Shown in pieces: positions 11,587 to 22,315 of a DNA stretch of 64,000 nucleotides. Within the stretch, counting starts at the first letter, position 1. Each line of letters opens with the position of its first letter. Source of the DNA: Artemia franciscana (Eukaryota > Arthropoda > Branchiopoda > Anostraca > Artemiidae); NCBI RefSeq assembly GCF_032884065.1, contig NC_088880.1, forward strand, positions 36,138,827-36,202,826. The letters run 5' to 3'. The notes below the pieces were generated by a model that ran no database searches, was not told where the DNA came from, and saw only the letters and a list, made by a program, of their open reading frames with translations. A program made the translations under genes and the position numbers.

Positions 11587-13165
11587 GTTCCATTGCAACT
11601 GAGCCCCCATGTAGCAAAATCCCTTGTAAATGAACCCTCGTGCCTCTGAACCCTCGCGAAACTGAACCCCCGTGTAGCTCAATCACCATACATTTCAACC
11701 CTCGTTTAACTGAACCCTTCGTTACCTGAAACCTCGTTTAATTGAACCCCTGTTTAACTCAACACCATTCAACTGAACCGTCATTCAACTCTTCCCCCCT
11801 GCAACCGAACCCGTGTTTATCTGAATCCTATATAACTGTACCGAGTACAAATGAATCCTCCTAAAATTCAATCACTGTTTAACTCAACCCCCGTGCAACT
11901 CAAGATCTATTTTAACTGAGCCCCTATTCAACTAAAATCCCAGTCAACTCAACCTTCATTCAGTACAAACCCTTATTCAACTCAATATCTGTGCAACTCA
12001 ACCCCCGTGTAATCCAACCTCAAGCAGCTCAATCCCATTGTAATTTGATCCCCATTCACCTGGATCTCCTGCAAGCCAACCCTCATTTAACATAATTCTC
12101 ATGCAACTCAACCCCTGTCTTGCCTAGACCTGTTTGACTCAGACCCTCATTCGAATCATCCATATTCAGTTCAACCTTTTTCAAATGACCAATATAACTA
12201 GAAACTGAAATTTAGCCCATTCTGTCGCTGGATATAAAGTGACTCGAATTAAACAATCTTTATTTATTAGTTAATTTGCATGAAAGTGTTCCTTTTTATA
12301 TTTTATGCTGAAACATTTTTATGTTTCATACATTGAAACAGTTGTGTTCTTCAATTGTTCTTCTGTCTTACATATTTAAAAATTAGCAGAAGTTCATTAC
12401 ACATGTACATTTATGGCAATTTTTTTAAAAGATCTGGAAACGGTGATATGTCTTCTTTTTCTGTTTTATCTCTCCAGTACTAATAGGGCACTGGAACATC
12501 ATATATACCTGTTTACGGTCATTTCAAAGCTAATACTCACATTTAGATGTTTTTTTTTTTGAATTTTGCCATGACAATACCATCATAAAGCACTTTATGG
12601 TACTAAATATGATTTTTTTGTCATTTCTGGAGTATAAGGGCTTGAAGCCATAAAAGTTCTACCATTGGAACCTTTGTGATCAAAACCCTGATGCTGGTCT
12701 TTAAAATGCCCCTCTTAAATACTTCCCTCTCAGTTTCCTATGCAAGTGCAAAATAAAAATAAATAAATCTTAAAAAATATATAAATTCGAAAAATATCAA
12801 TTTGCTAATGAGAGACGATATCTATTTTCACATCATCACTGAAATTAATTACGAAACAAATTTTTGGAATTTCCAAAAAAGTGCTTGATACCCGTATGTG
12901 TCTTCCTTTTCCTTCTTTGAATGAGGATTCAGTTAAATGGGGTTGACTTTTACAGGGGTTGAGTCACAAGAGGGTTGAGTTAGAAGGGGTCAAGCTACAT
13001 TTAGTTTGAGTTACATGGGAGTGGAGTTAAACAATGTTCAGATGAAGGAGGACTCTGATAAATAGGGTTGAGTTGTATGGGGCTCAGTTGAACGTGAGTT
13101 TAGTTAACTGGGGTTCAGTTAAAGAAGGTTCAGCGACATGGGCTCAGTTGCACGAGGTTCAGCTA
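11587..13165. mobile_element. Foldback-like structure with minisatellite inverted arms
   Basis: The left arm (about 11587-12190) is a degenerate array of roughly 19-bp units of the form 'ctcgtttaactgaaccccc'. The right arm (about 12930-13160) is the reverse complement of the same repeat ('ggggttcagttaa', 'gggctcagttg'). The outermost ends align as inverted repeats: left 'ttgcaactgagccc' and right 'gggctcagttgca'. The ~740-bp centre (12191-12929) is AT-rich with no open frame. Known FB-type transposons have long inverted ends made of short tandem repeats, and this looks alike, but no transposase is present and target duplications were not identified. Confidence 0.6.
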
Positions 13166-14037
13166 TACATAAAATTAATGAATAAATGATATCCAGAAAG
13201 AACAGAAACTACAATGGACAATTAAGTCAAACTTAAAATGAACATATTTTGAACAAACGGGGAAAGGAGTAGTGTACCTTCAGCCTTCTAAAGTCCCGAG
13301 CGTGGTTTGAGCATAACTATATTTTTTTCAAAAATCTACTTTCCTTGATAAGCTCCTGCTGGCCCCCAAAGGTCAAGATTCAAGATCTAGTTCCTTCCTC
13401 CCCTCTGTCTAATATTTCCATAAATTATGTACTAGGTTGTGTTGAAAGAACTTCAAATGCTACTACTATGGGCATTAGCTTGTAAAGATGCAATTTCTAT
13501 GGGTTTATAAATTTCTTTATTTTCCTCCAAAATATAAGCAGTAACTCCTGCTTGCCTTTATATTCATATTATTTTATATTAATTTATGTTAAAATTATCA
13601 GCAATGGTCAAATTTACAAAAACTTTCCATCAGTGGTATTGTGCGTTTAGATACCCCTGGGTTTTGCAATAAAATGCTGAACTTCTTGTTTTATTATGTT
13701 TCTTGTCGCAATCGAGTATTTGAAATGTTAGATTTTTATGGATTTTTTATGTTAGATTCTATGGATAAATCAGGTTTATCCTGATTTATCCCGCTACTGT
13801 CAGTTTAAATTTTCAGCGATTTTCTTTTATTTTAAGGGATTGGGCCACTTTAGTTGAGCAAAACATTTTTCTCTGGCGCTTGCAAAAGAGCTCAGGTCAC
13901 ATTTTTTGTTTATTATTTTATGTGTGGCGCCTGACAAGCGGTGTTCCTAGTCTATTATTTTTCTTAGTGATTATCATCATTGTTATATAAATGATAATAA
14001 GCCCATTATTACGATAGTATATGAATACTTATTCTAG
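13166..14037. other. Upstream region of the Gly/Tyr-rich gene
   Basis: AT-rich DNA. The sequence ends in a good splice acceptor, 'tacttattctag', directly before 14038, so the first exon of the next gene must lie in or beyond this region. A TATAAA occurs at about 13985-13990 but lies too close to the acceptor to serve that exon. The first exon could not be placed with confidence. Confidence 0.45.
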
Positions 14038-14574
14038 GTGTTTATCATTACTTTTATCATCACTGCAACATACTCAGAAAGCACTGCTAAGAATGACCAA
14101 GCAAGCACCAAAACTTTGAGTCATTTATTCAGTGGCTTTGGTGGACTCGGCGGTCTTGGAAGCACAGGTGGCCTTGGAGGTGTTGGAAGTCCTGGTGGTT
14201 ATGGAGGACTTGGTGGTGTTGGAAGTCCTGGTGGTTATGGAGGACTTGGTGGTGTTGGAAGTCCTGGTGGTTATGGAGGACTTGGTGGTGTTGGAAGTCC
14301 TGGTGGTTATGGAGGACTTGGTGGTGTTGGAAGTACTGGTGGTGTTGGCGGTATTGGAGCTCCTGTTGGTGGATATGGGTATCCAAATTATGCCAGCTAT
14401 GGATACCCTGGGAGTTTATATAGCGCTTACAGCTACCCTTATGGGTATCAAGGATACAGCTACGGTTACCCATGGTACAGTTATGGATATCCAGGATACG
14501 GTTACGGATATACTGGCTATGGTTACGGGTATCCTTACGGATCTAGTGGATACCCTTATGCCTACGGAAAATAA
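14038..14574 (+). CDS. Secreted Gly/Tyr-rich structural protein, main (3') exon
   Basis: The 178-residue frame begins right after an acceptor (ttattctag). It first encodes a hydrophobic stretch, VFIITFIITATYS, that reads as the end of a signal peptide, so a short upstream exon with the ATG is expected and the frame starts in phase 0. The mature part is GGLGS-type glycine-rich sequence, then four tandem GSPGGYGGLGGV repeats, then a Tyr/Gly/Pro tail with many YGYP motifs, ending YAYGK. There are no cysteines and few charged residues. Such composition is typical of extracellular matrix, cuticle, eggshell or silk-like proteins. The exact role is not recognisable. The DNA repeats are identical copies, suggesting recent expansion. 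Confidence 0.75.
   Translation: MFIITFIITATYSESTAKNDQASTKTLSHLFSGFGGLGGLGSTGGLGGVGSPGGYGGLGGVGSPGGYGGLGGVGSPGGYGGLGGVGSPGGYGGLGGVGSTGGVGGIGAPVGGYGYPNYASYGYPGSLYSAYSYPYGYQGYSYGYPWYSYGYPGYGYGYTGYGYGYPYGSSGYPYAYGK
14185..14328 (+). repeat. Four identical 36-bp coding repeats
   Basis: Units begin at 14185, 14221, 14257 and 14293. All are 36 bp and identical by eye, including third codon positions. Each encodes GSPGGYGGLGGV. The absence of silent differences implies very recent slippage, unequal exchange or gene conversion. Copy number is probably polymorphic. Confidence 0.95.
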
Positions 14575-15669
14575 TTCGAAATTTTAAATATTAACAGACA
14601 TATAACTAATTAATTGCTCATATATTCTTTTCAATTAACGGAGAATGTTTATTTTATATACATCTAAAAAAATATAATTTCCTTTATTTTTTATAGCACT
14701 TTTTTACAATGTTTCAGGAAGGGGAGTTTTAGTTAGAATAAGGTATTTATGTTTTTCGTTAATTATGTATTTTCGATAAACAAAAACTATACTTTTTATA
14801 CCATACATGAGCTGAATTGTGAGCATCAAAAGACATCTGTCTGGATTTCCCCTCCAAAAGTCACTTTAATTCAGGTCTTCTAGAGTGCTTATGTATGTGC
14901 ATGTTCGCTCAGAAATTACTGGAGGGGTGATATAGGTTTAAAATTTTGCATCCTTTAAGCAGCGTTCACATGTGTCTAGCTTGAATTTCATGTCTAGACA
15001 CGTGTATGGCCGGAAATCAATGTCGAGGAAATTACTGTTCACAAGAAAAATTCAGTGCTTAGCTAAAACTACAGCTTTAGTTTTAAATAGATTACAGTCG
15101 TCATTTCTAGCCAATCAAGAGAGCTTATGCGGGCAAAACTTTCAAAATTGTAATCCTTTTTTTACTGTGACAAGACAATGGATGAGACAAACCAAACAAT
15201 TGCCTTCGTGTGCTTCACTATTATGTCTTTTGTTGCATATTTGTCTACAATAAAAAAAAATTAATGAGAAAACAAAAACTATATTTCACTTGAAAAATGT
15301 AAACATATATGATGAAAATAGTGGAACTTGACACATTCTCATTGGCTGTAATTGAAAATTTGAGTTCTAGAGTCTAGAACACGATGCTTAGCTGAAATTT
15401 GCTGAATTTACAAAACCTTAATAGATAGGAACATATTTTTTTCCAACAACTGGCAAGTAGCAAGAGTCCATTATTCAAGACGTTGTATGTAAAACTGGTA
15501 AAACTTTGCAAAAAGAGAGTAGAGCTGTAAAGAGTCTCTTTGAACGATTTGAGTGGCCGTCAATAAAAAAAATGAATTAAAGCCTTTCCTTTACAAGTGG
15601 CTAGTAAATATTAATATTTTTCATACTTTTGGGTTTGCAAGGTCATAAGACAGAGTGACTGAATGGACA
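14575..15669. other. Intergenic after the Gly/Tyr-rich gene
   Basis: AT-rich. It holds a 12-bp inverted repeat, ACATGTGTCTAG at 14968 and CTAGACACGTGT at 14994, that may be a transposon end. A block at 15485-15625 resembles 28745-28850. The 93-residue frame at 14972-15253 starts inside the inverted repeat and has no recognisable domain, so it is not called a gene. Confidence 0.5.
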
Positions 15670-16160
15670 AAAGATGGCAAAGGCTGGTCTTGCCTTGTAT
15701 ATTTTTAATATTTTCCCATATTCTTTTGGAATAGATTTATGCAGAAATATCAATGGTTTCTTTAAATCACTGTTCATCGATGTTAAATGTGGGGGTAAGG
15801 ATTTAGTTGTTGGTATAATTTATCGATTTCCTAGTGGATCTGTTTCTATGCATCCTTAATGATCTACTGGATACCATCCACAAACAGTTGACTGAGTGAA
15901 TTACTATGGGAGCTTTAAACATAAATCTGATGGATATAAGATCTTCCATATCTTTTGATTTGCTTTAGTCCATACTTGCCACATGTACTTTGCCTTCTGC
16001 ATGTATCCCATCGCGCATAATAGAAAAAACATCATCTCTAATTGACAATGTCTTCTGTACTAGGCTACCTTGATCCAAAATTATGTTTTAGTGAGCAACT
16101 TTTCTGCTCATTTCCCTGTTTACTCTAGATACTGTTTTAATAATATGAATATTGAGAGGA
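15670..16160 (+). pseudogene. Endonuclease-domain fragment of a CR1/Jockey-like non-LTR retrotransposon
   Basis: Plus-strand frames read GLALYIF, then 'DLVVGIIYRFPSGSVS', matching the conserved VVGxIYRPPSGS region of apurinic-type endonuclease domains. Further on come 'ALNINLMD' (the usual GDFNINLLD) and 'SSLIDNVF' (the usual ATLIDNIF). Stop codons and substitutions lie between the blocks. Only the endonuclease part is present. A reverse-transcriptase fragment of a similar element type lies in the same orientation at 26.4-28.7 kb. Dead remnant. Confidence 0.8.
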
Positions 16161-17086
16161 CTAGTGAGTCTGGTAGGAGGTCTTTTAAGGCTGGACGGAC
16201 TCGCAAAGAATCTTCCTATACCTCCCATGTTAAACATTTGGAGTTTGCCTGACGTTCCTGAATTAGTGATTTTGGCGGTTTTTATGTCAATAGAAGTAAA
16301 AAAATCTGGTGAACATTTTGGCATAATCAAATCTTAAAGCCGACAATTATTTTTTTTATAATTCCAAAATAATTATAAAACCTGTTTCGGGTTTGCATTC
16401 TAGATTGCTAAGCTTGACATTGTTGTTGTGGGTATCAAAAACTAGAGCAAAAAATTTTCTATTCATCAATAAGCAGCTTTTTTCTATAATATATACCTCC
16501 TGGCTGCAGTCCCTTCAAATACTTTACATATTTGTGTTCCGAAATCAAAATTTCCCCTCAAAAGGTTAGATTGAGCTGTAATCGGAGCATCTAAGAATGC
16601 AAAAATTACACCAAGGGGCTAACCACTCGGATTGTTCAGGAGCGATTCAGTCAAGCATTATTTAGTTCTAACCTGTTTAAACAGAGTCTAGAGAAGAAGT
16701 AAGGTGCAGACACCAAACTGCCGGTTAATGAATGTATAAGAAAATTGTATTGTATAAATAATTAAGGATAAGCTGCGTCTAATCCTAGAGATAAATTGAA
16801 CACAGCACAAGGGCCGAATAAGAAGCAATGGTTTTATTTTAAAAAGATTGATCTATCGTTTTGGTTTAATTAAAATAAATTCAGGACAAATTTATGTATT
16901 GTAGTATAAGTACAATTTTGCATAATCTTCGTACTGAAATAAGAATTAAAAATATATAAAACAAGCTAATTAATAACTAATGAATGAAACAAAATAACTA
17001 ATGAACGAAACAAAATGTCCCAAGAATATTTAAATTTGTTATAGCAAAACCCGAGTCTTGCTGTAGAACTACCAAAGCAAACTACA
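16161..17086. other. Intergenic, nothing recognised
   Basis: AT-rich sequence. No open frame, RNA gene or repeat was recognised in this stretch. Confidence 0.45.
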
Positions 17087-17275
17087 AAAGCAGTCAATGA
17101 CCAGTCTCAAGTCCAAGGCCTTTCGAAGAAACAATCCCACCCCTTGGTAAATAAACCCCAATAAAAATTACCCATACTAAAGCAGTCAAATGACCAGTCT
17201 CAAGTCCAAGGCCTTTACAAGAAACAATTCAACCCTTTAGTAAGTGAACCCCGATAAAAATGGTCAAAACCCTAA
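17087..17275 (+). repeat. Two-copy ~92-bp tandem duplication upstream of the transposase gene
   Basis: 'aaagcagtcaatgaccagtc' begins at 17087 and recurs at 17179. Both copies continue through 'tcaagtccaaggccttt', 'gaaacaat' and 'aaccccgataaaaat' with few differences. It ends 40-70 bp before the first exon of the Mutator/YqaJ gene, so it may be promoter sequence or an element end. Confidence 0.85.
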
Positions 17276-17346
17276 TAAAGTTCTTCTATGGTTCTTGTTA
17301 TTGACCACAGTAACATGGAAAAAAAAGAAATATACGAGGGCTCCAT

Positions 17347-17618
17347 TTGCCAAATGTGCAGGCCCATCGTGAAAAGTTGAAATTAAATTATCGGGCTAGA
17401 GGCAGACCGCGTTTACCAAAATATATGTTAGGAGACTTAACGGATGCTTCGGTTCACGACGAATCAAGTTCCAAAGGAATTGGAACAAATTCCCCTTTTG
17501 TGTTTAAAGTTATCACTTCTGGAAGAAATTTGGGGTCAGACCTTCTAAAAGGCTCACGCTGGATTGTGGATCTGCCTTACCTTTTTGAGAATTATGAAAA
17601 GCTCGTGATTCGCCACAT
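17347..17618 (+). CDS. Mutator-type transposase/YqaJ nuclease gene, 5' exon
   Basis: This frame has a basic N-terminal part (GRPRLPKYM) and the block GSRWIVDLPYLFE, which fits the start of eukaryotic Mutator-like transposase-domain proteins (often xRIVDxxxL). It then meets a strong donor (cat|gtaagt) at 17619. Joined to the acceptor at 22315, the split ATG codon restores an open frame that continues HMCQDINLVS. The frame is open from 17314. The first in-frame ATG is at 17425. An ATG at 17315 lies in another frame just before an A tract, so the true start is uncertain and may lie in a further exon. The splice is inferred from sequence and phase only. Confidence 0.65.
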
Positions 17619-18116
17619 GTAAGTTTTTTCTTTGTCTTTCATTTTAATGTTTAATCAACAATTAGTTCCAAAGAATGTATGATACCAAAATATGGTACTA
17701 ATTTTTTTTTTGACAATACAAAGTTTAAGTAACTCGCTATAGTCGCCAGAAGTGCAAATGCTAAAAATTATGCAGAAAAGATTTAATATATTATTTTTTT
17801 GTAGAGGGTGAACAACCTTTTAATTGTGTTTTATGGCGAGGTGGTTCTTATAAACTTACTTTTTTTGTATCAATATTTCTAATTGACTTTAATTTCAATA
17901 GAACTCATCAGATTTTATATTAAATTAAAGTCCATGTCCACTACCTACCCACGACTTAGAAATTGTTGCAGTTCCCTTTAAATTGTTGGTATTTCTTTGT
18001 CCACAAGTTTATCGGAGTAACCTTTCATGTACACCCCCCCAAAAAAAATCCTAGATCCGCCCCTGACGTGGCGGGTGGGTAAATATTCACTAGGGAAAGG
18101 AGAAGTAGTACAAGGG

Positions 18117-18310
18117 TTATGCACGATATTGTTGGCAAAATAATAAGGAAATTTGTACTCTCATTTCCTTAAGGGTGACTAGATTTGCTCTCCGAAGAAG
18201 GGAAATGTAAGGCCCTTTACACTGTTTGAAAATAATTCTTAGACACGTTTTTTGAACTGCCTCTATTCTGTCCCACAATTCATTGGACATGCCAGAATGG
18301 CAAACAGAGA
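18117..18310 (-). pseudogene. C-terminal fragment of a non-LTR retrotransposon reverse transcriptase
   Basis: The minus-strand frame reads VCHSGMSNELWDRIEAVQ, then CLRIIF and YISLLRRANLVTLKEMR. This fits the conserved region downstream of RT in CR1/Jockey-type elements (W..L....LE.IQ+..LRIIF...YxxLLxxxxLxxLxxRR). It is truncated at the 5' side by a foldback module. Dead fragment inside the predicted intron. Confidence 0.7.
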
Positions 18311-18374
18311 AACAGAAAAAAAACACAAAAAAAAATGTATTAATCCAAAAACGTTCAGAAATAAAATGAAAAAA

Positions 18375-18641
18375 AAACAAGTTTTTGAACTGAAAGTAAG
18401 GAGCGACATTACAACTTAAAACAAGCAGAAATTACTCTGTATATTAAAAGGTTTTCTCCCTTCTCAACGCTCTGCTCCTTACGCTAAAGTTTTTAACTGT
18501 TTTAAAAAGTAAACTTAAGAAAAAGAGTCAAACTTTAGCGTAAAGAGCAAGGTGTTGAGGGAGGAAAAGCCCCTTTGATATACAGAGTAATTACTGTTCG
18601 TTAATTGTGCTCCTTACTTTCAGTTAAAAAACTTCTTTTTA
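18375..18641. repeat. Foldback module, stand-alone copy in the intron
   Basis: Both arms are present ('gaactgaaagtaaggagcg' to 'acgctaaagttt', and back from 'caaactttagcg'), separated by a ~40-bp loop. It is more diverged than the copies at 7.9 and 10.1 kb: the right arm has lost the stretch between 'ctgttcgtt' and 'gctccttac'. Confidence 0.85.
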
Positions 18642-18687
18642 TCATTTTTTTTCCAACATAAAGCGAACTTACCAGTAGGGGTAATTT

Positions 18688-20150
18688 CGAACAGTTCGTG
18701 GTAACGAACTGTAGTAAGGAGCGACCCGGCTCAATAGTAACCAAAGCTCTAAAAAACAGAATTTTGATATCAAGAGTTACATCTCAAGAATCGCACTGTT
18801 ATGCCGATTTTAAATATGTGAGTTTCATCATCAAGTTTAGTCTTACCCATCAAAAGTTACGAGCCTAAGAAAATTTACCTTATTTTCGAAAATGAGGGAA
18901 CCCCCCTAAAAGTCATTTAATCTTAAAGAAAGTAACACCATCAGATTCAGCGCATCACAGAACCTTATTGTACAAGTTTCAAGCTCCTATCTACAAGAAT
19001 GTAGAATTTTGAATATTTTGCCAAAACACAAATCCCAGATGCGTGTTTATTTATTTAATTCTTTTTTCCAAGGGTGATCGTACCGACCCAGTGGTCTTAA
19101 AATTTTGCGAGAGGGCTCATTCAAATGGAAATGAAAAGTTCTAGCGCCATCAAAATCCTGATATAGCCATTTTATTCAGCATAGTTGAAAAACCTTATAA
19201 CTATGTCTTTCAGGACGACTTACCCCCCCAAAGTTCCCATGGGAGAAGCTGCAAGTTAAAAACTTTGACCAGTGTTAGCACATAGTAATGATTATTGGGA
19301 AGTGTACAGACGTTTTCAGTGGGATTTTTTGGTTGGAAGGAGGGGTTGAGAAGAGGAGGTTATGTTGGGGAAACTTTACATGGAGGAATTTGTCATGGGG
19401 AGGAAAATTTCCATGAATGGGAGGGGGCAGGATTTTCTAGCATGATTTAAAAAAACAATAAAAAATAAATATGAAAAAGTGTTTTCAACTGAAAGTAAGG
19501 ACCAGCGGTAAAACTTAAGAAGAACAAAAAATATTACACATATAAGGGGTTCATTTCCTCCTAATCTCTCACTCTTTACGCTAAAGTATTTTTTAGTAAT
19601 TTCAATTATTTATTCTACGGCCTTTGTGATTCAGGGGTTATTCTTAAGGATTTAGGACAAAATTTAAGCTTTAGTGTAATGAGCGAGGTATTGACAAGTG
19701 GGCGAGCCCCCCTTATATACATAATAGATACATGCGAATATAGAAGTTCGTTAGGTAAGCTAATTCGTAAGTTATGTATATTTTTACTAATGAAAACCAT
19801 CGTAAAAAACTAAAAGCTCTAGTTGCCTTTTTAAGTAGCAAAAAATTGGAGAGCAGCTGGACCTCCTTCCCCGCTCATTTTTCTCAAAATCGTTTCGATC
19901 AAAATTATGAGAAAGCCGTTTAGCCAAAAAAATAAAAATTCAAATTTCGTTTTAATTATTCATCTGAGCAGAGCCGAAATCAAAAATATGGATTAACTAA
20001 AAAAAAACGTTCAGAAATTAAATAAAAAACGATATTTTTTAAATGAAAGGAAGGAGTAACATTAAAACTTAAAACGAACAGAAATTACCCAGTATATGAA
20101 AGGGGCTGTTCCCTCCTCAACGCCCCGCTCTTTACGCTAAAGTTTTTACA
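18688..20150 (+). mobile_element. Element L, degraded copy (3' truncated)
   Basis: Starts 'cgaacagttcgtggtaacg' with the intact 5' hairpin and follows the element L body, including the internal foldback (19480-19700). It enters the left arm of the terminal foldback (about 20030-20150) and then stops matching. It is clearly more diverged than copies A and B, with small deletions, so it is an older insertion. No coding capacity. Confidence 0.8.
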
Positions 20151-20454
20151 GTATTAAACAATAGATCTTTTAAATTATATTTTTGGTAAAAAACAAGGAG
20201 AGGGGCACTTTTGAAGGAAGGCCTAAAAATTCAGAAAAGAACTTAAAACAACCATAAGTAGCTACTTATACTTTTCCTAAGAGCGAATGCTTTGCTATAC
20301 CCCACCCCTCGCCCCTCTTTAAGTGACAGTTTATAGCCCATTATATATTTCCCCATTACATTTTGAAATAGCCCCACTTTTTACTTCTGTATTAATTTAT
20401 GACGAAAGCTAATCAATCGGCAGAAAAAATGAGTCGCGCTATTCTGAAATAAAT

Positions 20455-21660
20455 AAAAAAAAACAAGTTTTTTCAACTGAAAGTAAGGAGCAACATTAAA
20501 ACTTAAAACGAACAGAAATTACTCCGTATATGATAGGGGCTGTTCCCTTCTCAACGCCTTGCTTTCTACGCTAAAGTTTGACTCTGTCTCACAACTCTCC
20601 ATTTAAAAAAAAAAACTTGCCATTTTGAAAAATAAAAAAATATACTATGACGTTTAGGGGCGTTTCCCCTTAATTTCCAAACTCGTAACTCGAAGAAGAG
20701 TGGGATATGTTGGGGGAACTTTCCTTGGAGGAATTTGTCATGGGGGAAGAAAATTTTCATGAAGGGAGCCCAGGATTTTCTAGTATTATTTAAAAAAAAA
20801 TAATGAAAAAATAAATATGAAAAAGCTTTTTTCAACTGAAAGTAAGGAGAAGCATTAAAGCTTAAAACGAACGGAAATTATTAAGCATACGATAGGCTCA
20901 CCTCCTCCTAATACCTCGCTCTTTACGCTAAAGTATTTTTAGTAATTTCAACTATTTATTCTACGGCTTTTGTGATTCAGGGGTCATTCGTAAGAAATTG
21001 GGACAAAATTTAAGCTTTAATGTAAAGAGCGTGGTACTAACGAGGGGGTGAGCCCCTTCGTATACGTAATAAAAACATGAGAATACAGAAGTTAGTTACG
21101 TAAGCTGATTTGTATGTTACGTGTATCTTTTACTAATAAAAAGATTCGTAAAAAATTAAAATTGTTAGTTGCCTTTTTAAGTAACCAAAAAATCGGACGG
21201 CAACTAGGCATCCTCCCCCGCTCCATTTTTTCTCAAAATCATTCGATCAAAACTATGAGAAAGCGCTTTAGACAAAAAAATAATTATTAAAATTTCGGTT
21301 TAATTATTCATCTGCGGAGAGCCAAAATCAAAACATGCATTGATTCAAAAACGTTCAGAAATTAAATATAAAAAAAACAGTTTTTTTTTAACAGAAGTAA
21401 GGAGCGACATTAAAACTTAAGACGAACAGAAATTACTTCGTATATGAAAGGGGCTGCTTCCTCATCAACGCCCCGCTCTTTACGCTAAAGTTTTTACTGT
21501 TTTAAAAAGTAGAGTTAAGAGAAAGAGTCAAACTTTAGCGTAAAGAGTGGGGCGTTGAGGAGGAAACAGCCTCTTTCATATACGGGATAATTTCTGTTCG
21601 TTCTAAGTTTTAATGTTGCTCCTTACTTTCATTTAAAATACTTGTTTTTTTATCTAATCA
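20455..21660 (+). mobile_element. Element L, rearranged copy
   Basis: A lone left arm of the foldback module (20455-20590) is joined, through a short inverted piece of element L sequence (20590-20695), to the element L body from 'gggatatgttgggggaactt'. It continues to a complete terminal foldback module (21375-21652). Together with 18688-20150 it may be one element L copy disrupted by rearrangement. Sequence 20155-20455 between them is unrecognised. Confidence 0.7.
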
Positions 21661-22315
21661 TTAAAAAGTACGGATAAAGGTTCTGAAAGAATGTCTGCAA
21701 AGGCTTTAAACGATTTGAGAAATAAACTAGCTAATTTGATCCTCCTAACTCATAAAAGCATATTGGTATTTTTAATCGTACTAATAAGAACTTTGTGAAT
21801 TACTCGAATAAAAATTTAAATGATAGCTGAGATGCAACTGAATTTGGGGCACGGATTTTTACTTTGAATTTGATTTTAGGGAGTCAAGTGAGACTTAATT
21901 TTTCTTGGAATTTGGTTAGTAATTTCCGTTGGAATTTGGTAAATCGACACGGGTCTGTTTAGAGGGCATTTCCTGTCATGCCCCAAAGGATTTTGTAAAG
22001 TTTTGAAATACTTGGCTTTCCTGATTGGTAGTTCCAGGACAGTTTTTGGCTTGGTTACATACATAAATAAAATTGGGTGGTTTAATCTGACAATGAAATA
22101 CAACAAACTTTCGGTTAGATCGTATAATTTCCACTTTTCGCCCATTTCTAGCTATATTTTATATTTTATTTCATATTTTAATTACCCTACATCGCTCACT
22201 ACTCTACATACTACCTATCCTTTTTGAAGCTATAGCACTTTCCTTTCTACCAAAACAATAAAATCGCTACTTTACTATTTTACTTCCTCACAACCAATTA
22301 GCATTTTATTTACAG

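Larger units (their letters stand above)
17619..22315 (+). other. Predicted 4.7-kb intron of the Mutator/YqaJ gene
   Basis: It begins GTAAGT and ends in a pyrimidine-rich 'ttttatttacag'. Joining the flanks keeps phase and gives a continuous protein. Inside lie a non-LTR retrotransposon fragment (-), a foldback module and two degraded element L copies, so most of the length is later insertion. The rest (17640-18110 and 21660-22300) shows nothing recognisable. Confidence 0.6.

Noticed and set aside
11587-13165. Interstitial telomere repeat
   Set aside because: The ~19-bp 'aactgaaccccc' unit does not match the arthropod telomere repeats TTAGG or TTAGGG, and the arms are inverted.
14129-14473. 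114-residue His/Gln-rich minus frame opposite the Gly/Tyr-rich gene
   Set aside because: Antisense shadow of the 36-bp repeat array; the plus strand has the signal peptide and splice acceptor.
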